DNA from: Streptomyces olivochromogenes
Lineage (GTDB): Bacteria; Actinomycetota; Actinomycetes; Streptomycetales; Streptomycetaceae
Length of the DNA: 64,000 nucleotides
Reading direction: 5' to 3'
Assembly: GCF_001514115.1 (NCBI RefSeq)
Contig: NZ_KQ948458.1
Span: forward strand, 1 to 64,000
In this document: piece by piece, positions 8,815-16,051 of the stretch
How positions within the stretch are numbered: position 1 is the first letter of the stretch
How the letters are laid out: each line of letters begins with the position of its first letter
Translations under genes and position numbers: made by a program
The notes under the pieces: model-generated
Told to the model about the DNA's origin: nothing
Seen by the model: the letters and a program-made list of their open reading frames with translations, nothing else
Databases searched by the model: none

Positions 8815-9376
8815 GTAAGTCACCGCCCCTAGTGGGTAGTTCTGCACCCCCTGCCACTGTGCGCAGAGGTCGGGCCCATTCTCGCCGACAATGCCGCTGT
8901 CGTATGTCGACTTGGCGTCATTGATTGGCGGTTTTCGTACGAATCCCTTGTCACCGGCGTACGCGGGCCCCTTTCGGGAGGCGTGCGACGGTATGCAAAG
9001 AGTCGTATGGTCACTCTGTGTATCACGCCTGGTCACGCCGGGCAATGAAGTCGAACCGGAACCTGTGGTGTGGTTCCGTCGTTAACCCCTTCTACGACGA
9101 GTGCGGGGCGGTCGCCCCGCCGCTCCTCGCAGCATCCCCGCGCGCCCGCCGTGTTTCTGACGGGTTGTCGAGCCGATGTTCTCCGGGTCGCGCGTCCGCC
9201 CGATGTGGACGCACGGCCGCTGCCCCGAAGGCTATCCCCGTCTCCGTGGCGCACGGAAACGGGCCGCGGCTGGTTGCCGCGGCCCGTTCCCCGCACTGCC
9301 GGAGGATCCCCACGTCCTCCCCGGCAGTTCCCCCCGCTTTGCCGTGCTTTCGGGGGTTTTCCGTGTCTCCGGCGGG
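8815..9376. other. Intergenic region between type IV-like cluster and S53 protease
   Basis: Some 560 bp without a convincing gene. The right part (9255-9290) holds the terminator of the S53 protease. The part next to 8814 must carry the promoter for the minus-strand type IV-like operon, but I could not pick convincing -10/-35 boxes. An open frame reading into the 102-aa gene exists but lacks a start with a good ribosome site. Confidence 0.6.
9255..9290 (-). terminator. Hairpin terminator of first S53 protease gene
   Basis: GGAAACGGGCCGCGGC pairs with GCCGCGGCCCGTTCC across a 5-nt loop, with one bulged A. It lies about 90 bp downstream of the stop at 9377. The same core stem recurs after the second protease copy (10992-11020). 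There is no T-run, as is common in Streptomyces. Confidence 0.75.
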
Positions 9377-10714
9377 TCAGCCGGTGAAGGCCGCGACTCC
9401 CTCCGGGGTGCCCCAGCCGGTCGGGCCGTCGTAGCCCGACTTCGCGGTGCACAGATAGCTGGAGCCGCAGCTGCCGTTGCTGCCGGAGGTGACGTCGTTG
9501 AGAGCCGAGGTGCCGGCCGACGCGTAGGGGAAGGACGCCGGGTAGGAGGTGCTGGAGGGGGTGCCGCCGAGGGCGTACACACCGGCGATGATCGGCGAGG
9601 ACGCGCTCGTGCCGCCGAAGGTGTACCAGCCGGCCGTGACCCCGTAGGAGTCGTAGACCGAGACGCCGGTGGCCGGGTCGGCGACGGCCGAGACGTCGGC
9701 GATGGTCCGCTTCGAGCAGCCCGTGTCCGTCTGCCAGGTCGGCTTCGCGTCGTACGAGGAGCAGCCGGAGCCGGTGCCCTCGGTGCTGCTGGTCTCCCAG
9801 ACGCTCTCGGTCCAGCCGCGGCTGTTGGAGCTGGTGGACAGGGCGGTGCCGCCGACGGAGGTCACGTACTTGGAGGCGGCCGGGTACTCGGCGCCGTAGC
9901 CGGAGTCACCCGCGGAGACGGTGATGGCGACGCCGGGGTGGTTGAAGTACGAGGTGTCGTAGGAGGTGTCGGAGGAGGACTCCGAGCCGCCGTAGCTGTT
10001 GGAGACGTACTTCGCGCCCAGGGTCACGGCCTCGTTCACCGCCTTGCCGAGGTTGGCCATGGTGGCGGAGGTGGCCTCGACGAGCAGGATGTTGCAGTTC
10101 GGGCAGATGGCGCTGGCCATGTCGACGTCGAGGGAGATCTCCTCGGACCAGCCGGCGTCACTGGAGGGCAGGGAGGTCGTCGAGCCGGTCTGGCTGACCT
10201 TCTTGAAGCAGCCGTTGGCCGTGGTGCAGGCCGACAGGCCGTAGTACGAGCGGTACTTGGCGAGGTCCGCCTCGGCGTTCGGGTCGTTGTACGCGTCGAC
10301 GATCGCGATGGTCTCGCCCGAGCCGTTGGAGGCGGCGGCGGAGGTCAGGCCGTAGGCGCTCTGGAGGTTGCTCGGCCCGTACCCGGACGGGGTGGCGGCG
10401 TCGGCGGCCTTCGGGGTGACGGCGTCCGCGTGGGCGTTGGCCTTCTGGAAGGCGGTCGTGCCGCCGGTGACCCGCAGTGCCTTGCAGGCCATCTGGCCCT
10501 TCGCGGGGGTGGAACAGGCCGGGCTCCACGTCACCTTGGCGGAGGTGGCGGCGGTCGTGGCGGTGGCCTTGGCGGCCGGGGCGGCGTTCGCGGGGCCCGC
10601 GGCGCCGAAGCCGGCGAGGACGAGAGCCGCGCTGCCGACGGCGGCCGCTCCGATACGGCGCCACCTGCCGCGTATGGCGGGTCTCGCGGGCTCTTGGGGA
10701 TTCGAGGTACGCAA
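9377..10714 (-). CDS. Secreted S53 family (sedolisin-like) serine-carboxyl peptidase, copy 1
   Basis: A 445-aa exported endopeptidase. A signal peptide (about 1-45, RGRWRR then a hydrophobic stretch ending ANA) precedes a propeptide-like segment and the sedolisin domain. The Glu and Asp of the triad are E192 and D196 (EISLD), the Ser is S370 in GGTSASSP, and a C-terminal calcium-site block reads DVTSGSNG...SGYDGPTGWG. Start TTG at 10714 has GGAGG 7 nt upstream. A close paralogue follows in tandem on the same strand, so this is a duplicated locus. Likely an extracellular protein-degrading enzyme; S8 subtilases share only the GTSA block. Confidence 0.9.
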   Translation of the reverse strand: MRTSNPQEPARPAIRGRWRRIGAAAVGSAALVLAGFGAAGPANAAPAAKATATTAATSAKVTWSPACSTPAKGQMACKALRVTGGTTAFQKANAHADAVTPKAADAATPSGYGPSNLQSAYGLTSAAASNGSGETIAIVDAYNDPNAEADLAKYRSYYGLSACTTANGCFKKVSQTGSTTSLPSSDAGWSEEISLDVDMASAICPNCNILLVEATSATMANLGKAVNEAVTLGAKYVSNSYGGSESSSDTSYDTSYFNHPGVAITVSAGDSGYGAEYPAASKYVTSVGGTALSTSSNSRGWTESVWETSSTEGTGSGCSSYDAKPTWQTDTGCSKRTIADVSAVADPATGVSVYDSYGVTAGWYTFGGTSASSPIIAGVYALGGTPSSTSYPASFPYASAGTSALNDVTSGSNGSCGSSYLCTAKSGYDGPTGWGTPEGVAAFTG

Positions 10715-10812
10715 CGGACAGCCTCCTGAGAGTGGTTGACAGGGGCAGTGCGGGTGCGCCGCCGGTGCGGTGTCCCCGGCGGAGGGCCGAGCGGCCCGCC
10801 GATGACCATCCT

Positions 10813-10835
10813 CTTGTTGAGTACGCGACAACAAG
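10813..10835. promoter_or_regulatory. Conserved CTTGTTG-N9-CAACAAG inverted repeat upstream of S53 copy 1
   Basis: Seven-base arms CTTGTTG (10813-10819) and CAACAAG (10829-10835) around AGTACGCGA. An almost identical box lies upstream of the second copy (12570-12593, with one inserted A in the right arm). It sits about 100 bp before the start codon. It looks like a shared operator, although conservation could also simply reflect recent duplication. Confidence 0.55.
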
Positions 10836-10991
10836 GGCCGTCTGGAATCCTGACTTCCGCATTACTGAACGAGGCCGCCGCGTTACTCCTCGATGGCCGC
10901 TCGATGGACTGCGGCTGAGCGCCGCTTGACTCAACTCACAGGCAGGTCAAGGGAATTACCAAAGTTTCCGACCGGCTGGGCACGATGGCGA

Positions 10992-11020
10992 ACGGGCCGC
11001 GGCAGGCTGCCGCGGCCCGT
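10992..11020 (-). terminator. Hairpin terminator of second S53 protease gene
   Basis: Perfect 13-bp stem ACGGGCCGCGGCA (10992-11004) with TGCCGCGGCCCGT (11008-11020) and a 3-nt loop, about 70 bp after the stop at 11093. The core is shared with the copy-1 terminator, so the duplication extended past the coding sequence. Confidence 0.75.
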
Positions 11021-11092
11021 CTCAGGCGCCGCCGATGGATCCCCACTTAATCCGTCGCCCGGCGGCTCCGTGTCGTGCGGAGGGCGATGCGA

Positions 11093-12469
11093 TCAGCCGG
11101 TGAAGGCCGTGACGCCCTCCGGAGTGCCCCAGCCGGTCGGGCCGTCGTAGCCCGACTTCGCGGTGCAGAAGTAGCTCGTGGAGCAGGAGCCGTTGCTGCC
11201 CGACGTCACGTCGTTGAGCGCGGACGTGCCGGCCGAGCCGTACGGGAACTTCGCCGGGTACGAGCCGCTGGACGGGGTGCCGGCCAGGGCGTACACGGCC
11301 GCGATGATCGGCGAGGAGGCGCTGGTGCCGCCATAGGTGACCCAGCCGGTGCCGTCGCCGTAGGTGTCGTAGACCGAGACGCCGGTCGCCGGGTCGGCAA
11401 CGGCCGAGACGTCCGCGATCATGCGCTTCGAGCAGGAGGTGTCGGTCTGCCAGGTCGGCTTCGCGTCGTAGGCGGAGCAGCCCGAGCCGGTGCCCTCGGT
11501 GCTGCTGGTGTTCCACACCTTCTCGGTCCAGCCGCGGCTGTTGGAGCTCGAGGAGAGGGCGGTGCCGCCGACGGAGGTCACGTACTTGGAGGCGGCCGGG
11601 TACTCGGCGCCGTAGCCCTCGTCGCCCGCGCTGACCGTGATGGCGACGCCCGGGTGGTTGAAGTACGAGCTGTCGTAGGAGGTGTCGGAGGAGGACTCCG
11701 AGCCGCCGTAGCTGTTGGAGACGTACTTCGCGCCGAGCTTGACCGCCTCGTTCACCGCGGTGCCGAGGTTGGCCATGGAGGAGGACTTCGCCTCGACCAG
11801 CGTGATGTTGCAGTTGGGGCAGACGGCGCTGGCCATGTCGAGGTCGAGCGAGATCTCACCGGCCCAGCCGCTGTCGGCGGAGGGGAGGGAGGTCGTGGAG
11901 CCCGTCTGGCTGACCTTCTTGAAGCAGCCGTTGGCGACGGTGCAGGCCGACAGGCCGTAGTACAAGCGGTACGCGGCGAGGTCGGAGGCCGCGTTCGGGT
12001 CGTCGTAGGCGTCGACGATCGCGATGGTCTCGCCCGAGCCGTTGGAGGCTGCGGCGTCGGTCAGGCCGTACGCGTCCTGGAGGTCGCTGGGGCCGTAGCC
12101 GGTGGGGGAGTCGGCGGCGGCCTTGGGGGTGACGGCGTTCGCGTGGGCGTTGGCCTTCATGAAGGCGGTCGTGCCGCCGGTCACGCGCAGCGCGTTGCAG
12201 GCCATCTCCCCCTTCTTCTTGGGCTCGGCGCAGGAACGGGTCCAGGTGACCTTGGTGGAACCGGCCGTGGCGGCGGTGCTCTTGCTCGCGACGGTCTTCG
12301 TCGCGGTCGTGCCGGCCGCAGCGCTCGCGTCGACGGCGGAGCCGAAACCGGCCATCAGGAGGGCGGCGGTGGCGACGGCCGCGGAGCCCACGCGGCGCCA
12401 GTTGGTGCGCGTGGCCGATCTGTTGCCGGGTGTGGGGGACGTGGGGGGTATGGGGGGTGTAGTACGCAA
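11093..12469 (-). CDS. Secreted S53 family (sedolisin-like) serine-carboxyl peptidase, copy 2
   Basis: A 458-aa tandem paralogue of the preceding protease with long identical stretches, for example around SNSYGGSESSSDTSYD. It has the same signal peptide plan (NWRRVGSAA... ending ASA), the same EISLD Glu/Asp pair, catalytic Ser in GGTSASSP (about residue 383) and the DVTSGSNG calcium block. The start is TTG at 12469 with AGGAG 7 nt upstream, mirroring copy 1. Differences are concentrated in the signal peptide and propeptide. Two near-identical secreted endopeptidases in series suggest dosage or subtle specificity differences. Confidence 0.9.
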   Translation of the reverse strand: MRTTPPIPPTSPTPGNRSATRTNWRRVGSAAVATAALLMAGFGSAVDASAAAGTTATKTVASKSTAATAGSTKVTWTRSCAEPKKKGEMACNALRVTGGTTAFMKANAHANAVTPKAAADSPTGYGPSDLQDAYGLTDAAASNGSGETIAIVDAYDDPNAASDLAAYRLYYGLSACTVANGCFKKVSQTGSTTSLPSADSGWAGEISLDLDMASAVCPNCNITLVEAKSSSMANLGTAVNEAVKLGAKYVSNSYGGSESSSDTSYDSSYFNHPGVAITVSAGDEGYGAEYPAASKYVTSVGGTALSSSSNSRGWTEKVWNTSSTEGTGSGCSAYDAKPTWQTDTSCSKRMIADVSAVADPATGVSVYDTYGDGTGWVTYGGTSASSPIIAAVYALAGTPSSGSYPAKFPYGSAGTSALNDVTSGSNGSCSTSYFCTAKSGYDGPTGWGTPEGVTAFTG

Positions 12470-12569
12470 CGTACAGCTCCTGAGAGAGGTTGACAGGGGC
12501 GGTGCGGGTGCTGTTGCCGCCGGTGCGGTGGCCCCGGCGGCCGGGCCGTGTGACCCGCGTAGACACTCG

Positions 12570-12593
12570 CTTGTTGAGTACGCGACAAACAAG
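12570..12593. promoter_or_regulatory. Conserved inverted repeat upstream of S53 copy 2
   Basis: CTTGTTG (12570-12576) and CAAACAAG (12586-12593) around AGTACGCGA, matching the box at 10813-10835 except for one extra A. Position relative to the start codon is similar in both copies (about 100 bp upstream). Confidence 0.55.
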
Positions 12594-12750
12594 AGGGATC
12601 TGGAATTCTGACTTCCGCCATACCGAACCCGGGTGATCGGGTTACCCCTCAATGGCCCCTAGATGGCTGGAAGTTGACGTCGGCTTGACTCGCTCCGCGG
12701 CTCGGCTGTGCACCGGGCAAGGCACGGGTGGTGGCGGCGGAAGCCGCCGC

Positions 12751-12787
12751 CCGTGGGGCCGCGGATCGCATGACCGCGGCCCCACGG
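12751..12787 (-). terminator. Hairpin terminator of beta-lactamase gene
   Basis: Perfect 14-bp stem CCGTGGGGCCGCGG (12751-12764) with CCGCGGCCCCACGG (12774-12787), 9-nt loop, lying 55 bp past the stop of the lactamase gene on the minus strand. Confidence 0.8.
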
Positions 12788-12841
12788 GGGCGGCGCCGGC
12801 CGGGTGACGACAGGGGTCGCCGACTGTCCCGGGGGCTCGTG

Positions 12842-13816
12842 TCAGCCCACGGCCGCGGCCAGGACCGTGGCCGTGGCGGCGACGAGGGGGCTGTCGGCGG
12901 CGGCGTCCTGCGCGGGCTTGGTGCTGAGGACGGCGAGGGCTACGGGGGCACCGTCCGGGGTCCAGGCGATGCCCACGTCGTTGCTGGTGCCGTAGTCGCC
13001 GGTGCCGGTCTTGTCGGCGATCGTCCAGTCCTCGGGCAGGCCCGCGCGGAAACGGTCGCCGCTGGTGGTGTTGCCGAGCAGCCACGTCGTCAGGCGGTCA
13101 CGGTCGCGGTAGTGGAGCGCGTCGCCGAGGACGAGCCGGGCGTAGGTGCCTGCGATGGCACCCGGGGTGGTCGTGTCCTCCACCCGCCAGGGCTCCGCCG
13201 TGTTCAGCTCCGGCTCCCAGCGGTCCAGGCGGGTCGTCGGGTCCCCCAGCGAGCGACAGAAACGCGTGATCGCCGTGGGGCCGCCCAGCTCGCGGAGCAG
13301 CAGGTTGGCCGCCGTGTTGTCGCTGTAGCGGATCGCCGCGTCGCACAGTTCCCCGACGGTCATGCCGCCTGCCAGGTGCTCCGGCTCACCCGTCTTCGGT
13401 GAGTACCCGGCCAGGTCCGCCGCCGTGTAGTGGATGCGCCGGGCGAGTGTCTCCCCGTGCCGGTCCAGGTCCCGCAGCACGGCCGCCGCCGCGAGCGTCT
13501 TGAACACCGAGCAGCCGGGGAAGCGTTCCGCCGCGCGGTGGCGCACGGTGGCCTTCGTCCTCAGGTTGTACGCGAACGCGCCGATCCTCGCCCCGTGTCG
13601 CGCCTCCAGCTCTCGCAGCCGGGCGCGGGTGTCCCGGTGTCGGGGATTCTCCGCGTACGCCGGTCCCGCGCCGAGCGCGAGGGTGGCGGCGGTCGTGGTG
13701 GCCGCGGTGAGCAGGGTGCGGCGTGTTGTCGTGGTCCCTAAGATCTTTTGTCCTCCAGTCCTTCCACGAAGTGGTCGAACTCGCCCGCCTGTACACCCAG
13801 GACGAAGGCGTCCCAC
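12842..13816 (-). CDS. Class A serine beta-lactamase, Tat-type export signal; start uncertain
   Basis: Complete class A beta-lactamase that should hydrolyse beta-lactams outside the membrane. All motifs are present: SVFK (Ser70-x-x-Lys), SDN (RYSDNTAA), omega-loop RWEPELN with Glu166, and KTGTGDYG. A twin-arginine signal (TTTTRRTLLTAAT... ending AYA) is evident. The only canonical start giving this signal is a GTG at 13816, which adds about 24 unlikely residues and lies 78 nt inside the DUF397 gene. Instead GGAGG (13752-13756) is placed exactly 7 nt before an ATC codon at 13744, directly ahead of the Tat signal, so initiation at ATC is plausible. Coupled to the upstream DUF397/XRE genes. Confidence 0.85.
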   Translation of the reverse strand: MGRLRPGCTGGRVRPLRGRTGGQKILGTTTTRRTLLTAATTTAATLALGAGPAYAENPRHRDTRARLRELEARHGARIGAFAYNLRTKATVRHRAAERFPGCSVFKTLAAAAVLRDLDRHGETLARRIHYTAADLAGYSPKTGEPEHLAGGMTVGELCDAAIRYSDNTAANLLLRELGGPTAITRFCRSLGDPTTRLDRWEPELNTAEPWRVEDTTTPGAIAGTYARLVLGDALHYRDRDRLTTWLLGNTTSGDRFRAGLPEDWTIADKTGTGDYGTSNDVGIAWTPDGAPVALAVLSTKPAQDAAADSPLVAATATVLAAAVG

Positions 13817-13974
13817 TTCTTCTGAGTGGTAGTGACGATGTTGGTGGGGTCGCTGGTTTCGCGGATGTGGACCAGGTCGTCGGCGCCGAAGGCGAGTTCG
13901 ATCCAGGGGCCGGGTCCGGTCGCGTCGTTGGGGGCGGCGCGGACCCAGTCGAGGTCCGGGGGGACGTCAGCCAC
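13738..13974 (-). CDS. DUF397 domain protein
   Basis: A 78-aa DUF397 protein: WVRAAPNDATGPGPWIELAFGADD-LVHIRETSDP and TTTQKKWDAFVLGVQAGEFD match the family, which is abundant in Streptomyces and usually paired with a DUF5753 XRE regulator, as here. Start GTG at 13974 with AAGGAAG upstream; 18 nt separate it from the XRE stop. Its 3' end carries the ribosome site of the beta-lactamase and overlaps that gene's possible N-terminus. Family members of this pair type (BldB/WhiJ-associated) act in development, but the role of this copy is unknown. Confidence 0.85.
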   Translation of the reverse strand: MADVPPDLDWVRAAPNDATGPGPWIELAFGADDLVHIRETSDPTNIVTTTQKKWDAFVLGVQAGEFDHFVEGLEDKRS

Positions 13975-13992
13975 GGGGGGCTTCCTTCCTTT

Positions 13993-14838
13993 TCACAGGT
14001 CGTGGATCAGCTTGTGGATGAAGTCTCGCGAGTCCTCGGGGTCGAGGGACACCGATTCCATCCGGTCGAGGAGGGCGCGGTACATCCGCAACTGGGCTTC
14101 GGCGTCGAGGAACACCGGGCCGTGGGACTGGTCGAGGCGCACGGTGTCGAGTTGGGGGACCGGTCCGCCGGCGTAGAAGACCGACTGGCCGGAGCCGGGG
14201 AAGGATCCGGTGGCGAACGGGAGCACCCTGAGGGTGATGTGGTCCCGCTCGCTCATGTCCAGCAGGTGCCGCAGCTGGGACGTGGCCACGGTGAGGCCGC
14301 CGAACCGCATGCGCAGGGCCGCCTCGTGGACGACCGCCACCAGAGCGGTTGGGGCGTCTGCGAAGAGGACGGTCTGGCGCTTGACGCGGAACGACACCCG
14401 GTGCTCGATTTCCGGTGGTGAGAGTTCGGGCACGACGTGCCGCAACAGCTCACGGGCGTGATCGGTGGTCTGGAACAGGCCCGGGATGTGCATCGTGACC
14501 GCGGTACGCAGCCGCCCGGCGTGGTGCTCCACCTCGGCGAGATCCAGCAGCGCGGCGGGCAGGATCTCGCGGTACTCCTCCCACCAGCCGCGCGAGCGCT
14601 CGGTGGTCATGGCGCTGAGCGCGTCGACGAGGGCCTCGTCCGAGCAGTCGTAGTGGCCGGCGAGCGCGCGCACCCGTTCGGCGCTCACGCCCACGCGCCC
14701 GGCCTCCATGTTGCTGACCTGCGTCTGCTTGATGCCCATGAGCTGACCGGCCCCGGTGGCGGTCAGGCCCGCGCGCTCCCGGAGTTTGCGCAGCTCCGCG
14801 CCGAAGCGGAGTTGGCGACCCGTCGGGTTGCTCCTCAC
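13993..14838 (-). CDS. XRE-family regulator with C-terminal DUF5753 domain
   Basis: A 281-aa regulator. The N-terminal helix-turn-helix spans about residues 10-65 (LRKLRERAGLTATGAGQLMGIKQTQVSNMEAGR), followed by a DUF5753 domain whose landmarks are WWEEYREILP, IPGLFQTTDHAREL and HITLRVLPFATG. Such proteins form paired units with small DUF397 proteins, encoded just downstream here. GTG at 14838 has GGAGGAG 4-5 nt upstream. Transcription probably continues through DUF397 into the beta-lactamase, so the pair may control the lactamase, which is inference. Confidence 0.9.
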   Translation of the reverse strand: MRSNPTGRQLRFGAELRKLRERAGLTATGAGQLMGIKQTQVSNMEAGRVGVSAERVRALAGHYDCSDEALVDALSAMTTERSRGWWEEYREILPAALLDLAEVEHHAGRLRTAVTMHIPGLFQTTDHARELLRHVVPELSPPEIEHRVSFRVKRQTVLFADAPTALVAVVHEAALRMRFGGLTVATSQLRHLLDMSERDHITLRVLPFATGSFPGSGQSVFYAGGPVPQLDTVRLDQSHGPVFLDAEAQLRMYRALLDRMESVSLDPEDSRDFIHKLIHDL

Positions 14839-15105
14839 GGGCTCCTCCGTCTCCTGGCTGTCGCCGGTCGCTCGCACGAATGATAGTGAACGCGATCCCT
14901 GCCGGCCGGTGAATGTGTTCACCGTTCGCCGTGTTCGTCCACAGGCTGTGGGCAGTTCGGAGCGTCGAGTGTGCGTGCGAGGGCCGGGGATGGGCCGTAC
15001 GGTGGACCTGCCTTGTGACTCCGTTGGCTCCCACCGGTGACTCATAGGAGATTCTCAGTGTGGTTCCAGGATTTTTCTTAATTCCGTGGGCCAGAGTGTG
15101 AACCG

Positions 15106-15864
15106 ATGAAGCGCACCACTCGTCCCCCTGGCAACCGGCGGAACGCTTTGTTCGTCGTGGTCGTGACGCTGGCCGTCACGTCCGCGTCCGTGGCGTCCGC
15201 CGATGACGGCCCCGGGCCGTTCGGCGTGACCGTGCAGGCCGACACGAACAAGGCGAGCGCCCGTGTGGGCGCCTTGTTCGGCGCAGGTGACGGCCTGAGC
15301 GGACACTTCTGCACCGCCTCGGTCGTGCACAGCGAGGGGCGGGACCTTCTGGTGACCGCCGCACACTGTCTTGACGGGGGCGGAAAGTTGCGGTTTGTCC
15401 CGGGCTATCGGGACGGCAAGGCGCCGTACGGGATCTGGGACGTCAAGAAGACCTACGTCGGTGACGCCTGGACCGGCGGTCAGGACGAGGACAGTGACGT
15501 CGCCTTCGCCGAGGTCGCCAAGCGGGGCGCGAAGGGCATCGAGGACGTCGTCGGCGGGAACGCCCTCGCGACGGGGCGGGAGACCGGGGCCACCGCCGTC
15601 ACGGTCACCGGCTACCCCAGCACCCTCGACGCGCCGATCATCTGTACGAACAAACCGACCGTCCACAGCCGCACCCAGCAGCGCATCGAGTGCCCCGCCT
15701 TCGCCGGCGGCACCAGCGGCAGCCCCTGGGTGAACGGCGACGGGCAGGTCGTCGGGGTCATCGGCGGCCACGAGGCGGGCGGAGACACCGACGACGTCTC
15801 GTTCAGCGTCGTCCTCGGGGAAGAGGCCGCGAAGTTGTACAAGGCGGCGCGCAAGGCGGGTTAG
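15106..15864 (+). CDS. Secreted trypsin/V8-like serine protease
   Basis: A 252-aa exported protease with signal peptide (about 1-31, ending ASA) and a chymotrypsin-fold domain. Triad: His87 in TAAHC, Asp131 in DSDVAF, Ser204 in GGTSGSPW. The GTSGSP form and small size resemble V8/glutamyl endopeptidase-type family members rather than mammalian-type trypsins. ATG at 15106 has only a weak ribosome site. It is divergent from the XRE regulator across 267 bp. Followed by degenerate G-rich repeats (15865-15960). Confidence 0.85.
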   Translation: MKRTTRPPGNRRNALFVVVVTLAVTSASVASADDGPGPFGVTVQADTNKASARVGALFGAGDGLSGHFCTASVVHSEGRDLLVTAAHCLDGGGKLRFVPGYRDGKAPYGIWDVKKTYVGDAWTGGQDEDSDVAFAEVAKRGAKGIEDVVGGNALATGRETGATAVTVTGYPSTLDAPIICTNKPTVHSRTQQRIECPAFAGGTSGSPWVNGDGQVVGVIGGHEAGGDTDDVSFSVVLGEEAAKLYKAARKAG

Positions 15865-15865
15865 G

Positions 15866-15960
15866 GGAGCGCGGGGCGGGTTCGATGTGCGCGGGGCGGG
15901 TTCGGGGAGCGCGGTAGGGGGTCGGGGCGCGCGGTAAGGGTTCGGGGCGCACTTCGCGCC
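15866..15960. repeat. Degenerate G-rich direct repeats
   Basis: Several imperfect copies of a roughly 20-bp unit of the type GCGCGGGGCGGGTTCGGG fill the short gap between the protease and the wall hydrolase. No hairpin with a T-run is seen. Probably replication slippage material. Confidence 0.5.
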
Positions 15961-16051
15961 CGTTTCTTGTCGTGTGTGATCGTTTCCCCGCACAGGGGTC
16001 GCCTCTAGACTGACGTCCGGCGGACTCCCGGGCGGCGAGGGGCGGTTGACG

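Larger units (their letters stand above)
10715..11092. other. Promoter region of S53 copy 1 plus 3' flank of copy 2
   Basis: No gene seen in 378 bp. The left part is the upstream region of copy 1 and is clearly homologous to the region upstream of copy 2 (12470 onward), including an inverted repeat at 10813-10835. The right part holds the copy-2 terminator at 10992-11020. Confidence 0.7.
12470..12841. other. Promoter region of S53 copy 2 and terminator of beta-lactamase
   Basis: No gene seen. It contains the copy-2 upstream region, including the inverted repeat at 12570-12593 and the shared ATTCTGACTTCCGC-type segment, and the terminator hairpin of the beta-lactamase (12751-12787). Confidence 0.65.

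Noticed and set aside
8815..9045. N-terminal extension of the 102-aa membrane protein
   Set aside because: Upstream residues lack hydrophobic or conserved character and the ATG at 8814 has a reasonable ribosome site.
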